Positions 43,701 to 58,100 of a stretch of DNA of 64,000 bases are shown one piece after another. This DNA is from Clusia tigrina. Taxonomy: Eukaryota > Arthropoda > Insecta > Diptera > Clusiidae. The number at the start of each line of letters is the position of its first letter. The first letter of the stretch is position 1. The position numbers and the translations under genes are program-made. The DNA lies in assembly GCA_920105625.2 (NCBI GenBank), contig OV050031.1, positions 229,510,194 to 229,574,193 of the forward strand, written 5' to 3'. Below the pieces are notes generated by a model. It did not search any database. It worked only from the letters and a program-made list of their open reading frames with translations, and was not told the origin of the DNA.

Positions 43701-46700
43701 CTCTCTCTGAATTATTAATTAATTAACTAAATTACGATACTACTTAGTGGCTAATCCAATGTTTTACTAGTTACGAATCCAAAAGTATTAGCGGAATAGC
43801 AGATTAACCCGTCCCAACTTTTGTAAGACACTTTAAAGCAACTTTTCTGGATAAAAGTTATTTACTTGAATTGAAAAGAAATTTCAAATAAATTTACAAA
43901 AGATTTTTACCGACTTTTCGTTTGTTTCAGTTTTAAAATATTTTCATTTACTATAACTGTAAATAATTGAATTTTGTAAATACGAACTTGTTTGTTAATA
44001 TTTTACATATATATTTATATATATATATATATATATATATACATTAATTATTATTATTACATTTTGCAATCTCTATAATTAAACATTTATATGATATGTA
44101 TTTTTTCTAAATATTCAACAATTTTAAGACATTTCTTATTGTGTGTGCTTTATAATAACTTAAATAACATGAAAAATATCTTTGTTTTGTTACGCCGCGG
44201 TTTACAAATCTTAAAATTACCTACATATGTTTGCTAACTTTTGAAACTTTGCATTCAAACTAAACAAAAACAAAACATAAGACAGAAGAAAACGATTTTT
44301 TATACTCGCACAATCAATAAAAAAAGTTTCGTAGCCGAATTTCCGAATTTGAATTCCTTCCATCCACCCAATAGGTGCGAAAAGTCTCACACAATGACGA
44401 CGTCTCTCGCTCTCATTTGTAAATAAGCCATACTCCATACACGAAAATGTACGCCATTTTATTAATGAGCATACTTTTTTTTTATGTCATATGAATTCTC
44501 ATTTGCCACATGTAAATTTATTTGTTTTATGTATTTTACTTGAAGAGCAGAAAACTCGACTCGTACTTTTTGGTTTGATTTCATTTGCACGCCTAAAGCC
44601 ATTTTTATTATTAAAAATTGAAAGTTGTTTTCCCCATAATTTATTTACTTATTAGTTCGTTTGTTTGTTCGGTTGTTCGTTGGTTCTTTTATTATTTTAT
44701 TATTTTCAATGTGTGTGTCCTTGTGTGTGTATTGTCTTACCCAGTCTATCCTAGAGTCCACGCGCGTTACACCCCTTCAATTGAATTAGTCGGTGTTCCG
44801 AATGTGATGGGAACTCAAGATACGAATGCAGTCAGGAGACTTTTGAAGCCATCCGAAAATAACATCCACACCACAATGTGGATGTTATTAAACCACAATG
44901 TGGTTTATCAAATTGTATGCCAAGTTGCGAACATTTTTAGAAGCCTCAGTAAAGGCTCATTGCAAATCTTCAATATACTTTGACGTATATAGAAACTATT
45001 GGTGTAAGATGTTAATATGAGAATTATTCATATTAACATTTTCGGAAGGAAACATGATGTAAGTCACTTTCGATTCGTCCCTAGTTTATTGCTTATAAGA
45101 AGAACAACCAACCCAAGTCGCTAAGATCACATTTGATAAAAACTTGGCAGCAGAGTCCAAAAAAAATATGGCAAATATACAAGCGATCCAATTTATTTAA
45201 AACAAGCTACTTCCTTAAATTTTTTTTTTATAATCTCATAGAAATTTGAATGGACGAATTTAAGCGGGCAACGGCTGTGAAATCGAACACAACTGATTTC
45301 AAAGAAAAATTGGAGTACTGTTTGGTCGCATCGCGAAAAAATTGGCAATGTTAAAATAAAAATAATTTGGATTTGGCAATTATTAAGAATGGGCCGCTTC
45401 TTGTCGTTATTCTTCAATATTTGCTGGAATGCATTAGTTTGGAAAAATGAATTTAATTTAACAAGTTTCGCAACTTCGACTGAAATTACAGGTCAATAAT
45501 TCCTTTGGTATTACACCAAATCATTTTAAGATATCACTATTATCGATACTTGAACGACATCGATAATGCCTTCATCAATTGGTATTAACCTCTCCGCTTG
45601 GAAGTGATCTGAGCGGAGGTTTCTCTCGGGAATTGTACAACAGTCCGAAAGGCTTGTGCACCACTATCACATAGTTAGAGGCTTCTGTAGAATACAGATA
45701 TTGGCTACGGTGAAATCAAGTTAGAGACTATCTCACCTTCTTGACTGTGGTTAATAAGTCTATGAAACTGATATCGAAATCGTTAAGAGAAAACTTGCTG
45801 AGACTTTGATTCAGGTTGTTCTACAGATAAAATGTGCCTTGGCAGAAAATTATCTTCTCTACGAATTCTCGATAATATATGTTGGGTGTAGCGTGTTTCA
45901 TGTTCGGTCTAAACCGAACTTGTTCATCATTAATTTTCAATTCAAATAATTTATTTAAAATAAAATTATTTCAGTTTTTATTTTAATTCGATTAGAACAA
46001 TTTTGTAAATAAGTTTAGCAACAATTAAGAATGGAATATTTTTAATGCAATTATGAGAGAAACGAATAAACTTTGCAAATAAGAATGAGAGTTTGTAGGG
46101 CACCCATCTCTCTGAGAGGGAAAAGTGCAAACACAAACAAGGATATGCTTTAAAAGGCACAGAGCGAAAGGCAAAGGGCGAGTGGGAAGGCGGAAAAAAG
46201 TTTGAACCGCACAAAAAACGAGACGACATTGTGGCGCTGGTGACAAAGACGTCTGTGGCCTTTTATTATAACAAACAAAAGAAGAAAAAATTTAATGGAT
46301 TTGTTCAAAAATCTTTAAAATTTTTGCTTTTTCATTATTTTTGCAGTATGTAGTTGCATTGCATCTTTCAGGCAGGGTTGTCAAACGCGCGGCCCGCTAG
46401 AAAGCATACACTTATAGAAGAGAACATGAGTACAGTTTTCCAATTGTGTTTTCTTGCTTTTGCTTCTCTTGATATAAATGGGCCATATGCTTGACGGGTT
46501 CTGTCGATACTGGCGCGCTTGATCAAAACAGTTTGAAACCCCTGCTCTAGGATACTTTATTCTGCCTCATGCTGCACAAAGAGTGTCCTAAGTGAGTTCC
46601 GATTGTTCGTTGTGGCTTTCACTGTAGCGTTATACAAATACCGCTTCCCTGTATTATGAATGAGCGTGACTAAAAATGAAATAAAATAACATAATGTAAG

Positions 46701-49700
46701 TAATTGTCTAATGCGAGGGAAGAAAGGATTTAATATAATAAAAATTGTCCAATGGTGTCTGGGTTAATTGGGTCATATTAGCAGACTGAGCGCATTCATG
46801 TTGAGTGGGAAGACGGTGTGGATTATTAAATTCACTCCTCATCTGTCCCCAACAAAATGTCTCCAACCCCAAATAGCGGCTGGTAGAAACATAAATATGG
46901 AAATTGACTGCTTTTTCCGTTTATTATTGCATAGATTTGAATTTAAAAGTTTTTAAAATGTTTGAATGCTTCCAATTAGCCGCTACCAATAGAAATGTAA
47001 TTTGAATAACTCAGCTCTTTAAGTTAAGGCCGCCGCACCTTACTATACCCGCCACTGTAGCTGATTCCACCAATTATTTACAATTTACTCATTTGTTACT
47101 CTAAAATATTGCACTTGTTTTTAATCTAGTTCTGTTAAATTTCACACGTATTTAAGGTGTGGTTGGCGGGATCTTAGAGGGGCGAAATCTGTACCCCATT
47201 TCTGCTCAGAGCTCGAAAGAGAAATTTCACGAACCGAGAAATCAATTCAAAATGATTGCGCTTTCTTCCAGAATTTCAGAATCTTGAATACAGTTCAAAG
47301 CTCTATTTATTATATTAGATAGTCCAATATTTGTTGTAGTTTGGTGGTAGGCGTTATGGTCAAGGGGGATTGCACAAAGAGTTGGAAGTAAATCTTATTT
47401 GTTGTGTGGAAGTACCGAATATGGAGTGTGTGATGGTTCTCAAACACAATGCTAGATAGCGCTTGTAGACGTTTGTCATACACATACCATTTATCTGGGA
47501 AGATTGACAGAGACAAATACATTATCTTAATGATAGGTACCGATAAACAACTGTAAGCGCCATTATTAATTTCATTTGCTTTGATATCAGATATATTTGT
47601 CTGCGAATTGGTTTTTGTCAATTTTTCAGATGTTTACTAGGGCTATCTAAACGTCTGGTTTCCACACTATCCTTTGATATTCCCATCTAGGTAGTTTCAT
47701 CTGAGAGGGTAAAGCACAGAGAGAATACACCCCTCGCGTTTCTTCACTCACAATAACGTATTTAAACGTACATACATACAATAAATTATTATATTACAAT
47801 GGGAGAATAAAGTGATTTGTGAATACTTCGAGTAAAATACCAAATACGATATATTTGTAAAATACGATATATAGTTATATCTGTTTCGCTCATACGCACT
47901 TTTTGCCCAAGGTTTCTAAAACTGAATTTGCTCACATTGCAGGGAAGAATTGTTGCATTTGCTCGTCTTGAATCCCCTTAGTTAGAAGACCGTAAATAAT
48001 GCTTTATAGCTATTTGGTGTGTCTTTGGAAACATTATAAACATATATAAAAGGAGCTGTTACTATATCCATTAAGAGTTTGAAAAACATACAAATTGTGG
48101 TATCTTATTAATTAATTTTTGATTTTGATAATTTAAGTTAAGTTCTGAATAATGAATTGTTTAAACAGTATATTGGATATGTTACCGTACTCTTTCCGCG
48201 ATTGAAAATAAAGGCATGGATATTTCATAGTTTTTTATTGAGTTCTAAAGTCACTATCCATGATGAAGGTAAGCAGAATCTAATGAAGTACTTAGTATCT
48301 AAAATTAATGAACATGAATATGTAATGAATAAAATACATAGTTTCTAATTGTGATCATATTAAAGATTTTTAGGTATAAAGCCTTAGGAATATTTACATA
48401 CTATATGTGAAACCCAGCAAATGCGAGGCTTCAGAGAAACCACGACGCGCGATATGCTTATGGAAGATAATACATTTGTAACATATTTTTAATGATTGAA
48501 AATAACACAATGAAATTAAAACTTGAAAGAAATTGTTTTGCAATTGAAACCCTGCAGTTGCTGGTGAATTATTGTTCGATGAATGATTGTATCAACAAAA
48601 GTAATATATGAAGACATGTGAAATGCCTTAATATGTATACCTTTGTTTTATTTTCGATTTACTTGTTACACTCACACATGTTCATTCTACATACACACAT
48701 ATATCCAATGATACGAGTATTTTTGTTATATTTTACATAAATTTAACGCCTTTGAGAAGTATTTGAGACGGGTTAAATTAGCTTTCTATTTACACATCAA
48801 TATAAAACTGTGAGTACCGTACAGACATGTCCCGCCCGTTGCTTGAAGTACAGTTGGATGATTCATATACAGAATATAGCGTTGAGTATCAATTCTATAT
48901 ACTACTCACATAGTTTAACTATTTTCCTTGAAAATATAAAACTGTGTGGAGTTGGGACCGAAATTGAGAGGAACTGTTTAAGTGTTCTCGTAAATTTGCA
49001 TTGCATATGAGAGTACTCTCGACTTGTATGCAACTCGGCAACAAAATTTAGTTTAATACCACTTTCTTGTACCTTAGTTGCCGGGTTTCCTTACGTTGAA
49101 ATGCGTGCAAAGAACTGTTTGCATTGAGAACAGAACATGAACAAAACGAAAAAGAAAACTCCTTTTTGCACGTCTTGGTATTAGAGGGGGTGGTGAGGTA
49201 TGCTTGCTTTTCGTTGTCAACAAATGCGTGTTTGAATTATTTTCTTTTTTAATTTACAATTTTATTTTCATATAAAATAAACACCTTTTTTCATTTATTT
49301 TCGTTTAAGTTGTTTCCATTTGACATACAAATGCAATTTTTAAAGTGAAAAACCAAAAACAAAAATGAATTCCTATACACGCTGTAAATATTTGTATACT
49401 TTTTTCTAATTAAATTCTCTTATTTCCTTTATTGTATATTATTATGTATTATTAGAGAGTAACTTTGTTTTTGTATATTATTAAATATTATTCATTGATT
49501 CTGTTCTGTACATACGTAATTATTTTGTTTTCTTTATGTTTATTTTCCCCATTTACATACATACATATACATAGTTAAAAATCTTAATTAAAACTGATCG
49601 ATATAAGTTAAATAATGAAATTTGAAAGAAGAAAATTTTCAGCAACAAATGTGAAAGTAAAAATTCTGTCAACAAATTAACAAGAGAAATGTTGGGATGG

Positions 49701-52700
49701 GCTGCCCGGTGACCGCTAGTATATTTATAATCATATTATATTCATTAATTAATTACGTAATTAATCATTATTATTCAATTAACAACAAATTCAACAATTT
49801 CTGTTTTTAAGTTAAGTAAAAATTCATTTCTAAGTGTTGTTGCTGTTGCCGTTTCAATATTGTTGTTGTTGTACTACATCCCACTCACCAACTACAATTG
49901 TGCTCCCCTTCTTTGTAGAGAGTTGCTTTTACCAGTCTCATGTGCACTCACTTACTTTGCCTTTTATTGTTGTTGTTGCTGTTGTCATAAATGTAGTAGT
50001 TGAAGTTGAGTCGCTCCCCTCCTTGCTTTAAATATTCCTGGTTACTTTTCTCTTTCCTTTTTTTGTTGTTATTAAGTACTTTTGGCTTTGATGAGTGTTT
50101 GTATATCTCTAAATTTTGCTTGTTTTGTATAAATTTTACTTTAAGAACATTTAATTCAGCAAAGAAAAATCTGTGTGTACTCTGTTCTGTTTTAAAGTAT
50201 TTAGTAAAGTGTGAGTTTGATTTGGTTACACTTCTTTTATTTTTTACTAACTGTTTTATTATTTATATTGAAAACAGAGAGGACCCTTTTCCACAAACAG
50301 AAGAAGGCGAATACTTCAAAAGAAATAGCAAAAACAAAAACAATTGGAGTTATGCAAATATTTATTTTTATTTATAAATACGTATTTTTGAATTATTGGT
50401 TTTTACAGTTTATTGTTATATACATAAATATTTGTAAGAGGAGGAAAATCGGATAAAAGCAAACATGTTTGTAATATTATGAAACCTTTCATCACAGCGT
50501 AGGAACCTTTGAGCAGGTGGTCGATGGGGGGGGGGTGGTAGCTGTTTGTGTTGTTGTTTGTGCGTCAAAAATATGTAATATGCTTCATCAATGCAATCTC
50601 CAGATATAATTTAATCATGAGTGCGAAGTATATGTCCGTCTGCTTGTTTGTTTGTCGATGTTTTTGGCTGGAACATCGGAGTGTGGTGAAGAATTCGAAG
50701 TAATTGCATGGAAGCATTGTAATTACTTACTTGCAAATTGGCTCAAAGTCTTCTATATTAAAATATAATTACCGCATTGTTACACTTTTGTGTATTTTCA
50801 GTTTAATCAGTTAAGAATGTGTGTGTACTAATGGCCCCACCCCCTTATGGGATATGCACGACTGCACGGTAATGTGGGTGAAATTTATAATTGTAGGTAG
50901 TTGACGCATTTATACCTACACAACAATTAGACAGATGGTTGCTTGGAGAGGAATTATTCTTTTACCAGAACTCGGCCCAACCCATTTTGGAACATTGGAA
51001 CCTATTTAAAACCTCCTAATCGTTAGCTTTTCAAATAGTCCTTACTGGGTTGAACAAATATGTAATTTGTTGGTCCCTTTGTTAATATTACAAACAAGTT
51101 TGCTTTCGTATAAATTTGTTTAGAGAACAGGATAACGTAATATAAACGGACTCAAACTCATATATGTATATTTTACATACCTGAATGTGTAATATCCTTT
51201 GACCTATGAATTATCCAAACCAGACTAATTGAAATGTGGTTGAAATAGTAAAGTTTGTGAATGGATACCTGATTATATGCCATTTAGATTTGCCACAATT
51301 GTTTGTAAGAGTCCAAGGCAGTCTTCGTTTTAAGGATGAGTTTGAGTGTTTCTTACGAAGACCTCCTCAATATACTTTTCCAACTTACGATTAATTCATT
51401 GTAATGAATGTCAGTGAAGATGCCCATGCCGTACTGGGTGGGTTTTCCCTGGCATCACACAAATGAGAGCTTGTCCGCTAAGTTTACGAGTATCCGACAG
51501 AACATGCTGAAGGCATTAACCATTTAAAACTTTTGTACGCATATAATGAGGTATGCCTCCATGTAGTTTATCCTTTCTTTAACATTTTATAAGTCCTTTA
51601 ATTAATTATTTTCTCCTACATTCTATAAACGTAAATATAAACAGAAATTGTTGTTTTTTGTATCCCGTAACTCAAAGAGTAATTACAAATATGTTTAATG
51701 TTCTTATATTTTTGCATATACTTAACTTCCTCATTCCTGCCCTTTCCCTGTCGAAAATTTTGAAACCAACCAATATGACCGTTGAAATGTCTTTGAGTGC
51801 AGAATTTGTGTTTTTATGTTTCCGTAGTTCTTTTATCCTAGTTACTATTAAATGTTTTCTTCTTTTAATTACGATAACTAAAATTCAAAACTGTACTATG
51901 TGCATTAATCTTGATTTCGCTTTGTAAAATCATGTCCCCCAGATTTCTGCAAGGGCCGTGAAACATTACAGAATCTCTGTGATCAAATACCTGGCGATGC
52001 GCTGCTGTATTCGCTGTTCCGAGAAAGTGCAGAGCCCGTGAAGTGTCCCTTGAAAGGTTTGAACTCAGATAAATTCTGTGACATGCCTGGTTTTCACTTC
52101 CATATTTCTAATGCAGGACCTTTCGTATTTACCTACAACCGGGGACACGGTGAGTGCAAAAGCCCAGCGTCGAACATTGAAAGCTGTACTGAGGATAGCC
52201 GCTTGCTGCTTAGTTTTCAGGCATGTCCCGATGTGCAGGGCACGGAAAGCACAGGTGAGTGTCGCGTAGTTTCACGTACCAATAAGTAATATGAACTGAA
52301 TATCTGTTCATTCCCTTACGTGCCCAAAACAGTTGAGGAGCTCACATGTCTAGCGACTTGGAAGGATGGAAATTCGCGGTATCTCGTTGGCCTAGTGTCG
52401 CATCACCATGCAATCTCGAATGAGGAGCGTTATCGTTGCTTCGTCTACGAGAAATTATCTTCTCTCTTGGGTATGCATATGCAGACGTCTGAAATGTGCG
52501 CATTTTATGGTGGTTTCTTCTTTCCTCATTGTTTTTCATACAGGTCTTCCTACGACTGTCAACATAAAGGATGCTGAATACAAACTAGCGCAGTCGGGCG
52601 ACGCAACTTGTAATGGACTTGACAGTGCGGAGGTAAATCAATTTTGTGAATTTCATCTTGAAAAATAAAGTAAAAGAAAACGAAGTGAAACGTTCTCCCG

Positions 52701-54836
52701 AAGCTTCCCGCTCGGGATTTCTTTCATAAATTATATGAGTACTCACGAAAAATTTGTATTACGTGAGAGAAATTTAAAATGCATGCATCGTTCTTCCCTT
52801 CTTGCTCTTGGCAGGTTGGCTCACGTATTATGTCCTTGCGGAAACCACCCCTGGCGGAGCGATGCGACTTTCCAGCTTGGTTTAAAGGCCCTCGTCATTG
52901 GCATGCCCTGATGGGTAATGCCGTCTACAATTATCATTCAAAGTAAGTACTTCGTTATATTGGCACGCCCATAAGCCATACACTATGTCAAACACACCAC
53001 ATACCCCACATCCTACCCTTTTGCTGCTTTGAAGGAGCTGAACAGTACGAGTGAAAACTGTGCGGAGCTTGAACGGAAAGTCTTGGAAGACTACGAATTT
53101 TCTAATGTCACATTTTCTCTCTTTCAGTGATGGCTCTGTGCACATCATTAAACCCAACGGATACATGGAGACCCGCGCCCTTTGTGAGCAGATCAATAAA
53201 CAGACTTCGACGGAAATGATGGCCGTAGTTCATTACACCACAGGCTGGTAAGAATCAAAAGTAGTTGCAAGGACTATCATTAAAAATTGAATGCACATTT
53301 GTTAAGCCGTTGCCTCCTACATTTTAACCCCCTTCTACCCCCTCTGTCATTACAGCCAATCTGGCTTTATGTGCATGATGTTCTATCGACGGGACACGCA
53401 CGTCATTGAAATTCAGACCGGTAAACAGGCGGCCCGACTGGAAGATGCGTGCGCTCCCGATCACTTTGACGTCAATAAGATGCCTTATATCACATTGCTC
53501 GGTAAGCTGCTTGCCAAGCACGTGATTAATTTCCATGTGCCTGCTTAAGCTACCTTTTGCCTCAAACCTTACATGAAATGAATTTCGTAATTACATGATT
53601 TCTGTCGCATTTACATTCGCAGCTAGCAACCCGGATCCGCAGATATGTCCCATGGAGGGTTTGTACAATTTGCGTGGTGCCATTGGACCGCCCTACTTGA
53701 CAACACGCCACAAGCGAAACCATAACAACAAAGCGCACGGTGTGCATGGAGGCCACCACCATCCCATCCAGAGTCAGAGTGGGGTAGCAGCAGGCGGTGG
53801 CGCTGGAAATGTTTTGGGGCACAAAAGGTATGTAAAGGGGATATGGAAGAGGATAATTGTTTGCTCAATACTAGTTTGGAATTGCTTTAGTAGACACAGT
53901 ACGCTGAGTTTCCGGAGTTCAGACAGAATCGAAAAGGATGCTTGGCACTCCAATACTCGCGGACTACCTGTCAGGAATCGACGTGCCACAGCAAATACGA
54001 GAGCTCTCCCTCAGCCTAATGCAAACGAAGAAAGGATATTGATGAACGTGGTCGTTGCGAATACGAGCCCATTTGTTGATGGCACTGCGAGTGCACTTAT
54101 CTCTACGGACTTAACACTGGAGGCTGAGCGGCAACGCAATAGACGCGAGATACCTGGCTGCATCACGAACTACAAAGCCCAACGGCAGCTCTGGATAGGC
54201 TGCACCGAACCAAATGTCATTGATGTGCGACCTCTATGCACCGATGAAGGAGATGAAGGTAAGGGGAAATAATGTATATTTTCGGTTGCTCGATAATACA
54301 TGGGTATTTTAAACATCTTACAGAGTATTCCTGTCATGGTTCTTGGTCCGAGAATGGCACCGTATTCATTATAGCACGACATAAAGGCAGCAAACATGGC
54401 GTTTGCATCAGTTATCGACCAATGGACGGTTCATCGGCCAAATTGGTGCTTGGAGATGCATGTTATCGCGGTGCCCAGAAACCTCAAGAGCATCATTTGG
54501 TGGCTAATCTTTCAGTTTATGGTGAGTTCTCGTTAAGAAAGTGGTAAATAAATATATTCATATTGAAACCTAATGAGAGAAGCGGGTGCATTATGTATGA
54601 AACTTGTGAAATCATTTAACTTAGCAGCGCATATTTTCTGAAGTTCTTCCGACCCATCTAAATATTGCACTCTGTTTGTAGGCAAATGCGGTGAGACTCA
54701 CTCATCTGGAGCACATCTCTACATGAGTAACTGGTGGAGAATTCTGGCTGTGTCAATTTTGACAACGCTTCTAGGCCCAATTGAGAGTCTGCAGTTGGGC
54801 ACTGGAGTCGGCGTTTTCGTTTTGAATCACAGATGA
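34717..54836 (+). CDS. Multi-exon secreted or membrane protein with four Cys-rich modules, function unknown
   Basis: Exons by splice sites and matching phase: 34,717-34,836; 37,795-38,776; 40,063-40,210; 42,909-43,150; 51,943-52,056; 52,117-52,254; 52,333-52,470; 52,544-52,632; 52,815-52,942; 53,128-53,247; 53,356-53,501; 53,623-54,258 (possibly with a 63-bp intron at 53,828-53,890); 54,324-54,521; 54,682-54,836. Product about 1,117 aa (1,096 if that intron is removed); a second in-frame Met at 34,819 gives 34 fewer. A Ser/Thr/Gln-rich N-terminal region of over 300 residues precedes KLLLVLLMLMLLTSSANCWA, a signal or anchor. Cys-rich modules follow: CTFPARWEGSWF to CHRCLVIYEKH; FCKGRETLQNLC to RYRCFVYEK; CDFPAWFKGPRHW to HVIEIQTG; and the C-terminal CITNYK, YSCHGSW and GKCGE region. 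The end is hydrophobic (WWRILAVSILTTLLG), perhaps a GPI signal. The modules resemble the Pfam DUF7042-7045 group of insect proteins (from memory). Confidence 0.8.
37795..38776 (+). other. Large second coding exon with low-complexity region and signal-anchor segment
   Basis: The acceptor follows tgtgtttttttttaaattctctttgcag; the donor is CAAGACA|gtaagt. All 327 codons are open in the frame set by CAG|AAT at the junction with exon 1. Runs such as STSLPPPISITTSTKASTPT, then a Met-rich, Gln-rich stretch (MLQTQLQQLWQQM) directly before the hydrophobic segment. Translation from one of these internal Met codons would give a conventional signal peptide cleaved near NCWA|GRQD. Confidence 0.7.
38777..40062. 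other. Intron with (CT)n tract
   Basis: Intron of the surface-protein gene. A (TC)n microsatellite lies at about 39,063-39,090. No other exon was seen. Confidence 0.6.
40211..42908. other. Intron, 2.7 kb
   Basis: AT-rich. A 10-bp unit (tggatggttt) is repeated about three times at 42,363-42,390. No exon recognised. Confidence 0.6.
43151..51942. other. Large intron, 8.8 kb
   Basis: No exon could be supported. It contains TA-rich tracts (about 44,010-44,041), a near-perfect hairpin at 44,858-44,889 and a G-rich run at 50,527-50,536. Such a long intron before the extracellular exons is a plausible site of enhancers, but nothing specific was recognised. Confidence 0.55.
44858..44889. repeat. Perfect 13-bp stem hairpin followed by a second palindrome
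   Basis: aataacatccaca and tgtggatgttatt are exact reverse complements separated by ccacaa. Directly after comes aaaccacaatgtggttt, another palindrome using the same ccaca/tgtgg words. It lies within the large intron. Confidence 0.7.
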
Positions 54837-55135
54837 CTTCAATCTTAAATTGCATCATTAAGGATAAAGTTAAATTCGAAACAAAAAATGAAAACACTCA
54901 CAAAACGAAGAAAACAAAAACGAGACAAAATTTTTAAAAGTTAGAAATTTGAAATGCACAGCAAAATAATTGTTAAAAATATTCATTATTACACTCGAAT
55001 TGCAAACCACATCCACGGTACTCGTATTGTTAGTGAACCAACCAAGCAACTAACCCAATCCAAGAGCAAACACTATTAGTATTTATTTAAAAAGGCAACT
55101 GTTGTATCGGAAAGGATAACTAATACTAAGACACA

Positions 55136-55183
<48 letters not shown>

Positions 55184-58100
55184 ACTATTTACACACCACA
55201 ATCAAAAACAAAGAAAGAAATAAACAAGATTTTATTTCTGTGGACAATGTATACCTTCAATTAAGACTTATTTGTAAATACATAATTTATAAAATAATTA
55301 TAATTACTTTAATTAATTAATTTGTAAATACCTCTGAATTTAAATCTTAAGCGGGAAAGGAAATGGTTTGCAATAAAGCCTTAGCTGTGTATTTATAAAA
55401 GTATAGAGAAGAAAGGAGAAGGCAATTAAAGCTAAATAAGTAGTTTCGCTTGTATGTAAGGTTGGTCTAGCTTAGCGTCTATCTACGAACTTATCAAATT
55501 TATTAATTGTACTTAGTGTACCGTTGAATTTTGACTACTATGTAAGGCCATACGCGCTGAAAGTTTCAGTGAAACGAAATCACTGCACTATGTTAGTAGA
55601 CTAACACTGCTCATACTTTTTTTCTATTGAATTCAGGCTTTGATTGAGATTTGAAGACGTTTGATTTGGTAAGTGCAAATATGCGAAGTTGTCCTTGCGT
55701 TCTGTTTTTGACTTTGAATTAATTATCCTTCTCAAGCTGTCGCAGATGGGCGAGGGATACAGTTACCTAAAAGCAACTTTCAACAAAACAGTGAGCCTGA
55801 GGTTTAGATAAGTATCTATAAAGAACAGCAGAGCCTAAACTATTTGTTTAGTACATATCAATCCATCCATCAATCTCTGGATGCCATAAGGATAATGAAA
55901 GTTCATACAATTTGAGGTTTGTTTCCAATCGCATATCTCTGATCTGTGGGAATCAATAATACAAACTCGCCTACGAGACTGAACGTAGTGCGCCTCTTCT
56001 TTACTGAGCTCGTTACTATCGAGTGTGTATACGTACTTGTGTGGAGGCTGTGTCGTATGGTTTTGCATTGAATGAACAGAAGTTGGCAAGCCTGCCATTA
56101 ATAATTACTAGATAATCGGCGGGATTCATTTCTGGGACTAGGCTGCTGTAATGCCATACGCAGAGCGGACTTTGATAGGATTTCACTTTTAGGGTGCTCT
56201 GCTTCCTCGTGCAGGACAAGGCGGTTGCCGCCTTCTCTGAGTTCAAAAATTGTCATTGTTTTGTTTTAACTGTATGAAGCCCCTATATTTAGTTTACTCA
56301 AAACAAAAGACAAACAAAAAAAGTGAAACTATTTGTAAATACTCTCTCTCTAGTACTGAAATGTTTTCCACAAGACTCAAAGAAAAATGTATATTATATT
56401 GCCGGCAAAAAGCTTTCTGTTGTAGATGTTAAACTAAGTGCACATGTTTTCTTTGGGTTTAGGTGTTTTTAAAACTCAAACCAAAATAAAAACTAAATTT
56501 AAATCTATCTAAGCTAAGGGTTTTAGCTCTACCTACAAAAATGCTGTTTTCGATGTTATGCGATAAGATTAAAAATATTTAAAACAAATATTTTCATGTA
56601 CAAACCTAATAGACACAAATATAGAACAACATATGCGTAAACAAACATAAATATAAATACAAATACATATATCTTTTGCATAGTATTCCATTGGTTTCAT
56701 ATAACGTAAAAATTAAATGAAATGAACAAGAAAACAACAGACGCATTTAATAATAAAGAATAACAAAATAAAAACTAAATAAAATTGATAGCACGATCAT
56801 ATTCAATCAGTTCTTCTTAAGAAAAATCAATAAAGACAAGTATGAGAAACAAAAAGAAACAACTAAAAATAACAATAATTATACTTATAATAATATTAAA
56901 TTTAATTAGAGAGATTAAGGCAATTAAGAGGTGATATAGATCTAGAGAAACCAACATAAACTGTGTAAAAACTCTTATGAATTGAACAATGCGGAATGCG
57001 TGAATCGTTTGATTAGTACAATTAGGCGGGTGCTCTGAAACGGACCTATAACGAACACAATGTGAGCATAGGATGAGGCGTACATGCATATACATCAGTA
57101 TATATACATAGCGCTCAGAGGGAATCGTTTGCTGATACTACCACATAATAAAAAGGATTTCATAGATAAGCTGAGAAAACAAATTTGTGAGGAACTGAAG
57201 AGAGCAAACACAATTGAGGGTAACGGTCGTAGTGGTAGTAGCAAAATTGAACAGTGTTGTGAAAGCGAAAGTGAAGTGAAAGAAGTATGTACATGTAAGC
57301 TGGAGTAATTAATTATAAAAGCATGTAAATATAGACATATGTACGTATAAATGCATCTTATCTAATAGCACTACAAGGCAAGAAAGACAAAATGGAAAAC
57401 AAAACGAATAGTTTATTAAGCGTTAATATGCAAACAGTTGCTGATAGAGATACTCTTCCTAGCTAGTTAGGCAAACACAAAAACAAACAAACAAACAAAT
57501 AAACCATTAAAATATCGTACAACAAAAACAATTGTGAATATGAACACAAACGACGAAGACAAGAGTTACTTATAAACACATTATGTATAAGAAAGAGAGA
57601 GTATAACATTCCCTAAATAAAAAAATAAACGGAGATCCTACACTCACTCACTCACAGGTAGTTACAATCGGCAATTGGCCCACAATCAGCATTTGCTTCT
57701 CAGAAGTAAGAGAGCGCAGAATTGCTACGTATGCGGTTTAAATACACAGAATCCCCCTTCCTCGTACAGAGCAAATAGAAAATAATTTAAATATGTATGT
57801 CATTTTTGAGTTTTGTTGTATTCAAATCACTCGTATTAAAGCTTGTTTGTTTATAATTTGCAAAGTTACTGCAAAGAATATCGAATGAGAGCGCGCGGAG
57901 GGTCGTTGGAATCACTGCGGCCGCACCTGCAACGCTGAAGTCTCTTCAACTATTTAAGTGTAACTAAACTACGTGTAACTAAACTTCCTTCACTGCTTTT
58001 GTCTAGGTACCAGATACGAGATACATATACAAATACATACGAGTATATTACATTTAAAAATATTACAATGAATGTTCTATTATTAAACAAAAGAGTAATT

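Noticed and set aside
44618..44983. 121-codon plus-strand frame in the large intron
   Set aside because: Hydrophobic start from T-rich DNA, no acceptor or donor in phase, and it runs through a hairpin.
57084..57308. 74-codon plus-strand frame in the 3' flank
   Set aside because: No splice context, domain or bias; it lies in probable 3'UTR.
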